A stretch of 6,088 nucleotides of DNA. Origin: Pseudomonadota bacterium (GTDB lineage: Bacteria; Pseudomonadota; Alphaproteobacteria; Rickettsiales; UBA1997). Of the stretch, positions 1 to 6,088 are shown in pieces. Position 1 is the first letter of the stretch. Every line of letters starts with the position of its first letter. The notes beneath the pieces are model-generated. The model did no database searches. It was not told the DNA's origin and was given only the letters and a program-made list of their open reading frames with translations. The translations under genes and the position numbers were made by a program. Location of the stretch: NCBI GenBank assembly GCA_009921385.1, contig RFXY01000065.1, positions 1 through 6,088 on the forward strand, in the 5' to 3' direction.

Positions 1-112
1 ACTACCCCGTCGACCTTCGGTCGCCACCCCTTCTACAAGAAGGGGAATTCTGATCGAGATCTGCTTGCCGACAATACCCCGCCCTCGCTTCGCCCGCCAC
101 AGAAGGGGAATT
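1..112. repeat. GC-rich palindromic repeat, two tandem degenerate units
   Basis: This block is about 60% G+C (66 of the first 110 bases), against roughly one third in the rest of the window. It holds two copies of one unit in the same orientation, at about 1-49 and 75-112, separated by about 25 bases of unrelated sequence. Both share TACCCCG at one end, a variable centre, GCCAC, and AGAAGGGGAATT at the other end. The first unit contains a perfect 7-bp hairpin (CCCCTTC/GAAGGGG, 27-45, 5-base loop) and a 5-bp hairpin (CGACC/GGTCG, 11-23). The second unit lacks about 10 bases and so has lost one arm of the main hairpin. The outer AATT of the second unit overlaps the last base of the neighbouring stop codon. 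It resembles dispersed intergenic palindromes (REP-like or Rickettsia-palindrome-like) in general form, but I cannot assign a family. In a minus-strand transcript it would form structure at the operon's 3' end, without the T-tract of an intrinsic terminator. The first unit could extend past the window edge. Confidence 0.75.
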
Positions 113-642
113 TAATTAGTGTAAATCGTATTAGTGAGGGCAGAAGACATTTTTGGGTAGCTAGATTTTGGGCTAAGCCAAATGTTTAAAAAATCTTTGG
201 CGAATTCTAAATCGTCTACTTCAGAAATTTTTTGTTGCTCAAGAAAAATTGTTAAGTTGCCGTTTGGCATAAAAATTGCTGTTTTATTTTGGTTTTTCTT
301 AACATCAACAAATAATTTATTGATATAAACCATATATTTTGCAAGTTGCTGTTGAGTGAGTTGGTTGGTTTTTTGCATTTCGGTAGCGGTTTTTTTCGCT
401 AATTGCGAAGCAGAAAAATTTTTATGATAAGTTATGCTTAATGCCAAAGGTTGCTCGTAGTTGAATTTGCCATTTTTGCTCCACAATTCGATGTGATAAA
501 TTTTAAAACCAAAAGCATTAAAACAATAACTGCCAACCATTTTGGCTTGTGGTATATTTTGTTTGATAACAATATTTTGAGCAACCGCCAAGTTAGTAAA
601 AGAAGAACAAATAAAAACCAGAAAATATAATAATTTTTTCAT
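112..642 (-). CDS. Exported chalcone isomerase-like protein (Chalcone_3 type)
   Basis: This 176-residue protein has a clear signal peptide: KK at residues 2-3, a hydrophobic core at 4-16 and an AVA|Q signal peptidase I site at 21/22. It should therefore be periplasmic. No lipobox is visible. The mature part matches the bacterial chalcone isomerase-like pattern: GSYCFNAFGFKIYHIELW (37-54), a PLALSITYHKNF strand (65-76), a helix with a conserved-looking TEMQ (87-90), an acidic VDDLEFAKDF run (142-151) and a C-terminal IWLSPKSSYPKMSSAL block (154-169). Members of this family share the chalcone isomerase fold, but most bacterial ones have no known reaction and some relatives bind fatty acids, so enzymatic flavonoid chemistry should not be assumed. 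It starts 9 bases after the pdxJ stop, with no good ribosome binding site, and is the last gene before the GC-rich repeat. The C-terminal block is complete, so the repeat has not truncated it. The family call rests on pattern recognition alone. Confidence 0.7.
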   Translation of the reverse strand: MKKLLYFLVFICSSFTNLAVAQNIVIKQNIPQAKMVGSYCFNAFGFKIYHIELWSKNGKFNYEQPLALSITYHKNFSASQLAKKTATEMQKTNQLTQQQLAKYMVYINKLFVDVKKNQNKTAIFMPNGNLTIFLEQQKISEVDDLEFAKDFLNIWLSPKSSYPKMSSALTNTIYTN

Positions 643-651
643 TTTGTTTAT

Positions 652-1380
652 TTATTCTCTTGCTTGTTTTAAAATTCTTTGCATTTTTTGTATTACATAA
701 GGAAGACCATAAAATATGGCTTCGCCGATGATAAAATGCCCAATATTTAATTCGGTAATTTCTTTGATTTTTGCCACTTCAAAAGCAGTTTGATAGTTTA
801 GCCCATGCCCAGCATGGCAAGATAAACCGAGTTTTTTGGCAAAATTTGCCGAAGTAACAAGTTTTTGATAGATTTCTGCGGTTTTTTGTGAGCCAAAACT
901 ATGACAAAATTCGCCAGTATGTAGCTCGACAATGTCGGCACCAATATTTTTGGCAATTTCAATGTGAGGCAAATCAGGATTGATAAACAGAGAAACCAAG
1001 ATATTTTGCTTTTTGAGAACAGAAATAAAATCGGCAAAATGTTGTTGATGCATTGCCAAATTTAAACCGCCTTCGGTGGTGATTTCGTTTCTTTTTTCTG
1101 GAACCAAACAAACACTGTATGGCTTAATGTTTTGAGCTATTGTTAACATTTCTGCGGTGGCAGCCATTTCGAGGTTGATTGGCAAATTAATTTTTTGCTT
1201 TATTTCTATTAAATCGATGTCTTTTATATGTCTTCTGTCTTCGCGAAGATGCACGGTGATGCCATCGGCACCAGATTTTTCAGCCATAATTGCCGCCTCA
1301 ACCACACAAGGATGATTGCCACCCCTAGCATTTCTGATGGTGGCAACATGATCGATATTTACTCCGAGCAGTGTTTTCAT
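652..1380 (-). CDS. pdxJ: Pyridoxine 5'-phosphate synthase PdxJ
   Basis: PdxJ catalyses the last ring-closing step of DXP-dependent vitamin B6 synthesis in the cytoplasm. It condenses 1-deoxy-D-xylulose 5-phosphate with the amino-ketone phosphate made by PdxA, giving pyridoxine 5'-phosphate. At 242 residues it is the normal family length. Signature segments are all present: GVNIDHVATIRNARGG (6-21), TVHLREDRRHI (42-52), NLEMA (69-73), LVPEKRNEITTEGG (92-105), the LHTGEF loop (153-158), CHAGHGLN (188-195) and NIGHFIIGEAIF (212-223). Expected active-site residues are retained one position earlier than in E. coli: Asn8, His11, Arg19, His44, Arg46, His51, Glu71 and His192. Its ATG overlaps the era stop as ATGA, implying translational coupling, and no Shine-Dalgarno sequence precedes it. 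A functional route would also need Dxs, PdxA, SerC and PdxH, none of which is in the window. B6 synthesis is retained in Anaplasmataceae but missing from Rickettsia proper, which is a mild taxonomic hint. Confidence 0.97.
   Translation of the reverse strand: MKTLLGVNIDHVATIRNARGGNHPCVVEAAIMAEKSGADGITVHLREDRRHIKDIDLIEIKQKINLPINLEMAATAEMLTIAQNIKPYSVCLVPEKRNEITTEGGLNLAMHQQHFADFISVLKKQNILVSLFINPDLPHIEIAKNIGADIVELHTGEFCHSFGSQKTAEIYQKLVTSANFAKKLGLSCHAGHGLNYQTAFEVAKIKEITELNIGHFIIGEAIFYGLPYVIQKMQRILKQARE
1377..1380 (-). other. ATGA start-stop overlap joining era and pdxJ
   Basis: The pdxJ ATG (1378-1380) shares bases with the era TGA (1377-1379). The upstream 20 bases hold no SD-like purine run, so termination-reinitiation from era is the likeliest way for pdxJ to be translated. 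This fixes both gene ends and supports a shared transcript. Confidence 0.85.
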
Positions 1381-2294
1381 AGTGGTATTTTATCTAGTTT
1401 GATATTTTCAAAATTGTCAATATTTTTCATCCAGTTTTCATTGACTTTCACAAATAAAAATAAATGAACTCTTGTTTTGACAAGATTGGCAATTTCTTGC
1501 TTGGCGAGCATACCGATTTTTTTTATCATTTCGCCATTTTTGCCTAAAATAATGGTTTTTTGATTGTTTTTACTTACTAAAATTGTTTGATGTATTTTAA
1601 TTGATTTATTGTCAAAAATTTGATAAGAATCGGTTAAAACATTGAGTTGATAAGGTATTTCTTGGTTGAGATGTAAAAATAATTGCTCTCTGGTGATTTC
1701 ACTAGCTAAAAAACGATGGGAAGCGGTGGTGATTTCGTTTTGTTGATATTGCCAACCCGGTTGTTGACATTGTGTAAATAAAAAGCTTTTTAGTTGCTCT
1801 ATGCCGTCGTTTTGTAGGGCAGAAATTGGAATGATTTGATCTAAACCTAAATTTTGTAGATCGGCAATAATTTGTAAAAGTTTGTATTTTTTTACTAAAT
1901 CAATTTTATTGAGCACCACAGTGATGGGCAATTGTTCTTTTTTGAGATCAGAAATTATTTGCTGATTTTGCTTATTTATGCCACAAGAAACATCAACCAC
2001 AAAACAAATGCGATCAGCTTCTCTTAGTGCTTGCCAAGCTGTTTTAACAATTATTCTTTCTAAAATTCTATGATCTTGAGGAATAAAAATACCAGGGGTG
2101 TCGATAATGATTAATTGGTTTTCTTCTTGATTAATAATGGCTTTAAGAGAAGTTCTGGTGGTTTGCACTTTTGGTGAAACAATGGCAAGCTTAACAGCAG
2201 TTAAAGCATTGGTGATGGTTGATTTTCCTGCATTAGGAGCCCCAACAATTGCTACTACACCATGTTTTTGTTTTTCGTTGTTTTGCTGAGTCAT
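1377..2294 (-). CDS. era: GTPase Era, 30S ribosomal subunit assembly factor
   Basis: Era is an essential GTPase that binds the 3' end of 16S rRNA and aids maturation of the small subunit. This 305-residue protein has the full architecture. The G1 P-loop is GAPNAGKS (18-25), G2 lies in VQTTRT (43-48), G3 is DTPG (65-68), G4 is NKID (129-132) and G5 is SAL (158-160). These are followed by the Era linker REQLFLHLNQEIPY (202-215) and a type-II KH domain with its GxxG loop, GKNG (251-254). GAPNAGKS, in place of the more common GRPNVGKS, is the form typical of alphaproteobacterial Era. The ATG chosen leaves 10 residues before the first strand, as expected, and it ends an 8-A run with no purine-rich SD ahead of it. 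The gene begins 34 bases after pccB, the largest gap in the operon, and overlaps pdxJ by 4 bases. The asparagine- and lysine-rich C-terminal tail after about residue 285 is lineage-specific. Confidence 0.97.
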   Translation of the reverse strand: MTQQNNEKQKHGVVAIVGAPNAGKSTITNALTAVKLAIVSPKVQTTRTSLKAIINQEENQLIIIDTPGIFIPQDHRILERIIVKTAWQALREADRICFVVDVSCGINKQNQQIISDLKKEQLPITVVLNKIDLVKKYKLLQIIADLQNLGLDQIIPISALQNDGIEQLKSFLFTQCQQPGWQYQQNEITTASHRFLASEITREQLFLHLNQEIPYQLNVLTDSYQIFDNKSIKIHQTILVSKNNQKTIILGKNGEMIKKIGMLAKQEIANLVKTRVHLFLFVKVNENWMKNIDNFENIKLDKIPL

Positions 2295-2328
2295 TTTTTT
2301 TGTTTATTTTTAGGGTTTTGTGGTGATT

Positions 2329-3864
2329 TTATAGAGGCAAGTTGTCGTGCTTTTTCCAGATTTTATTGACTTTTTTGTTTTTTAAAATTTGTAGAGCTAA
2401 ACAAATGCTTTTTCTGGTGTTTTGCGGATAAATAACTTCGTCAAGAAAACCTCTTGATGCAGCCACAAAAGGAGAAGCAAACTTTTGACGATATTCTGCC
2501 ACTCTTTTAGCTTTTGCTTCTGGATTTTTGGCATCTTCACGAAAAATAATTTCAACTGCACCTTCGGGGCCCATTACAGCAATTTCGGCATTTGACCAAG
2601 CATAATTAACATCGCCTTTTAAGTGTTTTGAGTTCATCACAATATAGGCACCGCCATAAGCTTTTCGGGTAATGATGGTGATTTTTGGCACGGTAGCTTC
2701 ACCATAAGCATAGAGCAATTTTGCCCCGTGTTTAATGATGCCATTGTGTTCTTGATCGGTTCCTGGTAAAAAACCTGGCACATCAACAAAAGTAATGATC
2801 GGAATGTTAAAAGCATCGCAAAAACGAATAAAGCGTGCCGCTTTTTCGCTTGCTTTGATATCTAGACAGCCAGCTAATTGCATTGGTTGGTTCGCAACAA
2901 TGCCAACTGTTGAGCCTTCCATTCTGCCAAAGCCAACCATAATATTTTTGGCATAATTTGGTTGAATTTCTAAAAAATTACTTTCATCGAGAATTTTTTC
3001 TACCAATTCTCGCATATTATAGGGTTGATTTGGGTTTTCTGGCACCAAAGTGTTAAGGGCAATATCGACACGATCGGGGTTGTCGTTGACGGGCACTTGC
3101 GGAGCTTTTTGTGTATTGGAAAGTGGTAAAAAATTAATTAATCTTCTAGTTTGCAACAAGGCTTCTATTTCACTCTTAAAAGATAGATGAGCAACCCCAC
3201 TTTTAATGGCATGCACAGAAGCACCGCCCAAATCTTCTTGCGAAACGGTTTCATGAGTTACTGTTTTAACCACATCTGGACCAGTTACAAACATATAAGA
3301 AGAGTTTTCGACCATAATTACAAAGTCGGTAAGAGCAGGCGAATAAACCGCCCCGCCAGCACAAGGACCCATAATTAGAGATATTTGCGGAACAACCCCG
3401 CTGGCATCGATATTTCTTTGAAAAATTTCGCCATAACCAGCTAAAGAGTCGACCCCTTCTTGAATTCTAGCTCCGCCAGAATCGTTGATGCCAATAATTG
3501 GAGCACCTGCTTGCATTGCCTTATCTAAAATATTGCAGATTTTTTTGGCATGTGCCTCGCCTAACGAACCGCCCATTACAGTAAAATCTTGACTATACAA
3601 AAAAACCAATCGACCATTAATTGTGCCATGACCAGTAACCACACCGTCTCCTGGGTGTTTTTTATCATCCATATTAAAATCTATGCAACGATGTTCAACA
3701 TATAAACCATATTCTTCAAAAGAGTTTGGATCGAGCAAAACTTCGATTCTTTCTCGAGCGGTGAGCTTTCCTTTAGAATGCTGAATATCGATTCTTTTTT
3801 GGCCACCGCCAATTGTTGCCTCTTCTCTTTTAGCAATAAGTTGTAAAATATTTGCAGAAGTCAT
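2329..3864 (-). CDS. pccB: Propionyl-CoA (acyl-CoA) carboxylase beta subunit, carboxyltransferase
   Basis: This 511-residue protein is the biotin-dependent carboxyltransferase subunit. It transfers CO2 from carboxybiotin to an acyl-CoA, most likely propionyl-CoA giving methylmalonyl-CoA. Length and order match bacterial PccB. The N-terminal half has [21 protein letters not shown] (19-39), VEHRC (56-60), [10 protein letters not shown] (71-80), [15 protein letters not shown] (91-105), [18 protein letters not shown] (127-144) and the oxyanion-hole segment [13 protein letters not shown] (166-178). The C-terminal half has [15 protein letters not shown] (338-352), [13 protein letters not shown] (361-373), [15 protein letters not shown] (400-414) and [14 protein letters not shown] (426-439). 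Residue 408 is Ile, where propionyl-specific enzymes usually have Asp; see the findings. The enzyme needs a biotin carboxylase/carrier partner (PccA), which is not in the window. It sits 17 bases after psd and 34 before era, with no SD sequence. PccA/PccB are known even from reduced Rickettsiales genomes. The symbol is confident for the family and less so for exact substrate. Confidence 0.93.
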   Translation of the reverse strand: MTSANILQLIAKREEATIGGGQKRIDIQHSKGKLTARERIEVLLDPNSFEEYGLYVEHRCIDFNMDDKKHPGDGVVTGHGTINGRLVFLYSQDFTVMGGSLGEAHAKKICNILDKAMQAGAPIIGINDSGGARIQEGVDSLAGYGEIFQRNIDASGVVPQISLIMGPCAGGAVYSPALTDFVIMVENSSYMFVTGPDVVKTVTHETVSQEDLGGASVHAIKSGVAHLSFKSEIEALLQTRRLINFLPLSNTQKAPQVPVNDNPDRVDIALNTLVPENPNQPYNMRELVEKILDESNFLEIQPNYAKNIMVGFGRMEGSTVGIVANQPMQLAGCLDIKASEKAARFIRFCDAFNIPIITFVDVPGFLPGTDQEHNGIIKHGAKLLYAYGEATVPKITIITRKAYGGAYIVMNSKHLKGDVNYAWSNAEIAVMGPEGAVEIIFREDAKNPEAKAKRVAEYRQKFASPFVAASRGFLDEVIYPQNTRKSICLALQILKNKKVNKIWKKHDNLPL

Positions 3865-3881
3865 ATTTAAGAAACTTTATT

Positions 3882-4562
3882 TTATTTATGGTTGATTTTG
3901 GCAAGAACAGTTTCGCCACCAATCATGGTTTGACCAAGTAAAGATTGAATTTCTATGTCTTCTGGTAGATACATATCAACTCTGCTACCAAAACGAATTA
4001 TGCCATATCTTTGACCTGCGATAACTTCTTGACCCTCTTTGAGATCAGAGATTATTCTTCTGGCTACCAAACCCGCCACTTGCACAAAAATTATTTCGTG
4101 ACCACTGGCAGTTTTGATGACTACCGAGTTTCTTTCGTTATCAAAACTAGCTTCTTCGGCATTGGCACTATAAAATTTGCCTGGCTTATAGATGATTTTA
4201 ATTACCGAACCAGAAAATGGCACTCTGTTGACATGAACATTAAATACATTAAGAAAAATGCTGATTTTATTAAATTTGGTGTTGTTATAGCCAAGTTCTT
4301 CTGGAGCATCTGCATTGTATTCGACCCTAGTGATTACACCATCTGCTGGGCTAATGATGACATTATCTTGAATTGGTGAAATACGATCTGGATCGCGAAA
4401 GAAAAAAATGCACCAAGCAGTAAGAACCAAGCCTATCAAGCCTAAATTGCTACTAAATATAGCTAATAAAGCAGTTACAAGGGCAAAAATTATGATAAAT
4501 TTATAGCCTTCTTTATGAATAGGAAAGGCTACGAGTTTTAAAGCATTAACAAAATCGTTCAT
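3882..4562 (-). CDS. psd: Phosphatidylserine decarboxylase proenzyme, short membrane type
   Basis: Psd makes phosphatidylethanolamine by decarboxylating phosphatidylserine at the inner membrane. At 226 residues this is the short form found in many alphaproteobacteria and archaea. Two hydrophobic segments (about 22-36 and 40-55) form an N-terminal membrane anchor followed by FFRDPDR (54-60). Catalytic-type motifs follow: SPADG with Asp74 (71-75), NVHVNR with His110 (108-113), and the self-cleavage site FGSR at Gly192-Ser193. Cleavage there would leave a beta chain of about 192 residues and a small alpha chain of about 34 whose Ser193 becomes the pyruvoyl group. GSR replaces the LGST of the long E. 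coli-type enzyme, as is normal in this subfamily. The start is 3 bases after the tig stop and no SD sequence is present, so translation probably depends on tig. The usual partner pssA (phosphatidylserine synthase), often next to short-type psd, is not adjacent. Confidence 0.95.
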   Translation of the reverse strand: MNDFVNALKLVAFPIHKEGYKFIIIFALVTALLAIFSSNLGLIGLVLTAWCIFFFRDPDRISPIQDNVIISPADGVITRVEYNADAPEELGYNNTKFNKISIFLNVFNVHVNRVPFSGSVIKIIYKPGKFYSANAEEASFDNERNSVVIKTASGHEIIFVQVAGLVARRIISDLKEGQEVIAGQRYGIIRFGSRVDMYLPEDIEIQSLLGQTMIGGETVLAKINHK

Positions 4563-4565
4563 ATT

Positions 4566-5879
4566 TTAGAAATTAGGATTGTTATTAAGATCGTACCAGA
4601 TTTGATCGACTTCTTTATCTTGCACTTGTTTTGTGGTGATGATGGCATAATTGCTGATAAAATCGAGAACTTTTTCTTCGACGATTGAACCTCCTATTTG
4701 ATTTGCCATTTCATCATTTTCTTGCAATTCGTCTAAGAAAAATTTTGCTTCTTCTTGATTTGGTATGAAAGATAAAATTTCGCTTATTTTGGCATTGAAT
4801 TCGTCTTTTTCAACTTTAATGTTGTTTTTATTAGCGATATCGTTGATGATAATGCCACAACGAACCATTCTTTCTGCTAGTTTAGTTTTTTGTTCTTGAT
4901 TTAATTTTTCGATACCTTGTTGATTTTCAACTACTTTTAATTGATTTTCTAATAAAGATTTTGGTAAATCAATTTTGTATTGAGAATCGAGCTGATCGAA
5001 TAGTTCTTTTTTAACAATGTTTTTTAAGGTAATTTCGTAGCCTTTTTTCATTTGTTGCTGAGTGTTTTCAAAAAGTTTTTCTTTTGTTTCAAAACCTAGT
5101 TTTTCTTTAATAAAATCGTCGTTTAGTTCTTGATTTTCGTAAGAATAAACTTCGTTTATGGAAACTTCAAAAGCACCGTTTTTATTAGCATAAACTGGTC
5201 TAAAATAATCGGCAGGAAAAGCAACTTGCACCGTTAATTTATCGCCTTCTTTGGCACCAACCATTTGTTCTTCAAAATTGGCAACCAAAGTTTTTGAACC
5301 AAGCTCGATTTTTTGATTTTGGTATAAACCATCTTCAAACTTGTTATTTTCTACTGTGCCAGCATAATCAATAACCACGATATCACCAATTTTTGCTTGA
5401 TAATCTGGTTGTTGTTTGGTTTGCTTTAATAGACCTTTTAAGTTTCTATTAACAAAAGTTTCAACCAAGTCATCTTGCAAGATAAGTTCGTATTTAGTGA
5501 GATTTATTTTAGTTAAATCTACTTCTGGTATTGTTGGCATTGCTTCGATGATGATTTTAATTTCGGCATTTTCGTTTGGATTTGCCTTTTCAATATAAGT
5601 TTTAGGGTAGGAAGCTGGCTGAATTTTGTTGTCATCTAAGATTTTATTGATGGTTTTGTCGACCAATGTTTCTAGTTCTGATCTTAAATATAGGGTGAAA
5701 TTTTTTTCTTTGATAATGTTTAATGGAACCTGACCTTTACGAAAGCCGTTGAGTGAAAAATTTTCTTGATCTTTAGCGGTTCTTTTGTCTATTTTTTGGT
5801 CGATTAAATCCCAAGCAATATTAACAAAAAACTCGTAGTTTAAACCTTGATTAGATAGCTGTGTAATGGAAATGCTCAT
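4566..5879 (-). CDS. tig: Trigger factor, ribosome-associated chaperone
   Basis: Trigger factor docks at the ribosome exit tunnel and shields nascent chains. The 437-residue product is a normal family length and has all three parts. The N-terminal ribosome-binding domain (about 1-115) carries the docking signature NGFRKGQVP (44-52), which contacts protein L23. An FKBP-type prolyl isomerase domain follows at about 160-245, with GDIVVIDYAGTV (165-176), ELGS (192-195) and FEEQMVGAKEGDKL (202-215). The C-terminal alpha-helical arms, very rich in Lys, Glu, Gln and Asn, run from about 250 to the end. In the isomerase pocket the usual IPGFE reads VANFE (199-203), so isomerase activity may be weak; chaperone activity does not require it. 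The chosen ATG places the family's first strand (SITQLSNQGLNYEF) right at the N-terminus. It is the first gene of the run and lies behind a 209-base leader. In many bacteria clpP follows tig; here psd does. Confidence 0.95.
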   Translation of the reverse strand: MSISITQLSNQGLNYEFFVNIAWDLIDQKIDKRTAKDQENFSLNGFRKGQVPLNIIKEKNFTLYLRSELETLVDKTINKILDDNKIQPASYPKTYIEKANPNENAEIKIIIEAMPTIPEVDLTKINLTKYELILQDDLVETFVNRNLKGLLKQTKQQPDYQAKIGDIVVIDYAGTVENNKFEDGLYQNQKIELGSKTLVANFEEQMVGAKEGDKLTVQVAFPADYFRPVYANKNGAFEVSINEVYSYENQELNDDFIKEKLGFETKEKLFENTQQQMKKGYEITLKNIVKKELFDQLDSQYKIDLPKSLLENQLKVVENQQGIEKLNQEQKTKLAERMVRCGIIINDIANKNNIKVEKDEFNAKISEILSFIPNQEEAKFFLDELQENDEMANQIGGSIVEEKVLDFISNYAIITTKQVQDKEVDQIWYDLNNNPNF

Positions 5880-6088
5880 ATTTTTTGATGTTAAAATTAA
5901 AACAAATACATCTAAAACTGAATGAATTTAGATGCAAATAAATTTTTAAAAACCTTATGCTAATAGCTTTTTCTAATAAAGCAACAAATAATTTTTGTTT
6001 ATATGATATTTTTACATTAAACAAAAACAGGTAATGTTTGATCTAATACCATTTCCATAAATAAATATCACGATTCGATCTAAATTCC
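5880..6088 (-). promoter_or_regulatory. Leader / promoter region of the tig-led operon
   Basis: This 209-base stretch is very AT-rich and holds no convincing gene. As the only sizeable gap upstream of the six-gene run, it should carry the promoter. A weak sigma-70-like pair on the minus strand is TTGTTT (6019-6024) and TATAAA (5998-6003), but the 15-base spacer is short and such matches are common in AT-rich DNA. No Shine-Dalgarno sequence precedes the tig start; the last 15 bases before the ATG are almost all A and T. No tRNA or riboswitch fold is recognisable. Confidence 0.4.
5907..5936 (-). promoter_or_regulatory. Stem-loop in the tig leader
   Basis: CATCTAAA and TTTAGATG form a perfect 8-bp inverted repeat around a 10-base loop. 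In minus-strand RNA, G-U and U-A pairs extend it to 10 bp; in plus-strand RNA one extension would be an A-C mismatch, which favours a minus-strand product. It ends 27 bases before the tig ATG and is followed by a T-rich stretch broken by other bases. It could be the weak terminator of a gene upstream of the window or a 5'-UTR structure of tig. The stem has only two or three G-C pairs and is not strong. Confidence 0.35.

Noticed and set aside
45..62. GAATTC and AGATCT sites close together, suggesting cloning-vector sequence
   Set aside because: GAATTC belongs to the repeat consensus edge, and the surrounding block is a structured repeat with two related units. Chance explains the sites.
1..112. 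Possible CRISPR array or intrinsic terminator
   Set aside because: There are only two diverged units of unequal length with internal palindromes, not identical repeats with unique spacers. No T-tract follows the hairpins on the minus strand.
2292..2301. Run of eight A residues at the era start as a possible slippage site
   Set aside because: Seven of the eight bases lie before the start codon and the frame is intact, so slippage there would not alter the protein.
3187..3378. Plus-strand open frame of 63 codons inside pccB
   Set aside because: It is antisense to a well-conserved stretch of PccB and its translation resembles no known family. The other plus-strand frames (1228-1467, 4011-4379, 5416-5598) are rejected for the same reason, as is the minus-strand frame 798-1037 inside pdxJ.
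6043..6087. Open minus-strand reading frame of 14 codons entering from the right edge and ending in TAG
   Set aside because: It could be the tail of an upstream gene, but another frame is also open there and the peptide is too short to recognise. Sequence beyond the window is needed.
5924..6087. Exact 10-base inverted repeat, GAATTTAGAT (5924-5933) and its complement (6078-6087)
   Set aside because: The arms are 144 bases apart in very AT-rich DNA, where such a match is not far from chance expectation. One arm is already part of the leader stem-loop.
6061..6088. TTCGATC resembling a tRNA T-loop
   Set aside because: The flanking bases do not pair as a T-stem, and no acceptor, D or anticodon arm can be found on either strand.

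Overview
The window is a compact, AT-rich stretch of bacterial chromosome (about one third G+C by eye). It carries six intact genes, all on the minus strand and in apparent operon spacing. Several features point to an alphaproteobacterium, and the low G+C with strong Lys/Asn/Ile/Gln bias suggests a host-associated lineage such as Rickettsiales or Holosporales. The strongest lineage clue is the Era P-loop (GAPNAGKS), which is the form usual in alphaproteobacteria. The short-type phosphatidylserine decarboxylase and the PccB family member agree with it. The placement is inference; no rRNA gene or species marker is present.

Layout in transcription order, right to left: a 209-base non-coding leader (5880-6088) with one AT-rich hairpin; tig, trigger factor (4566-5879); psd, phosphatidylserine decarboxylase (3882-4562); pccB, carboxyltransferase subunit of an acyl-CoA carboxylase (2329-3864); era, the 30S-assembly GTPase (1377-2294); pdxJ, pyridoxine 5'-phosphate synthase (652-1380); and a gene for an exported chalcone-isomerase-like protein (112-642). 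Successive gaps are 3, 17, 34, -4 and 9 bases, so one polycistronic transcript is likely. The left edge (1-112) is a block of about 60% G+C holding two related copies of a palindromic repeat directly against the last stop codon.

The genes do not form one pathway. They are a housekeeping set: nascent-chain folding (Tig), ribosome assembly (Era), membrane phosphatidylethanolamine synthesis (Psd), propionyl-CoA use (PccB), vitamin B6 synthesis (PdxJ), and one envelope protein of unknown role. Partners usually expected nearby (pssA, pccA, recO, acpS) are absent from the window.

I found no convincing new multi-gene system. The points that most deserve a second look are the GC-rich tandem repeat with one decayed arm, the lack of a Shine-Dalgarno sequence at all six starts, the Ile at the acyl-chain specificity position of PccB, and the era-pdxJ overlap without recO.
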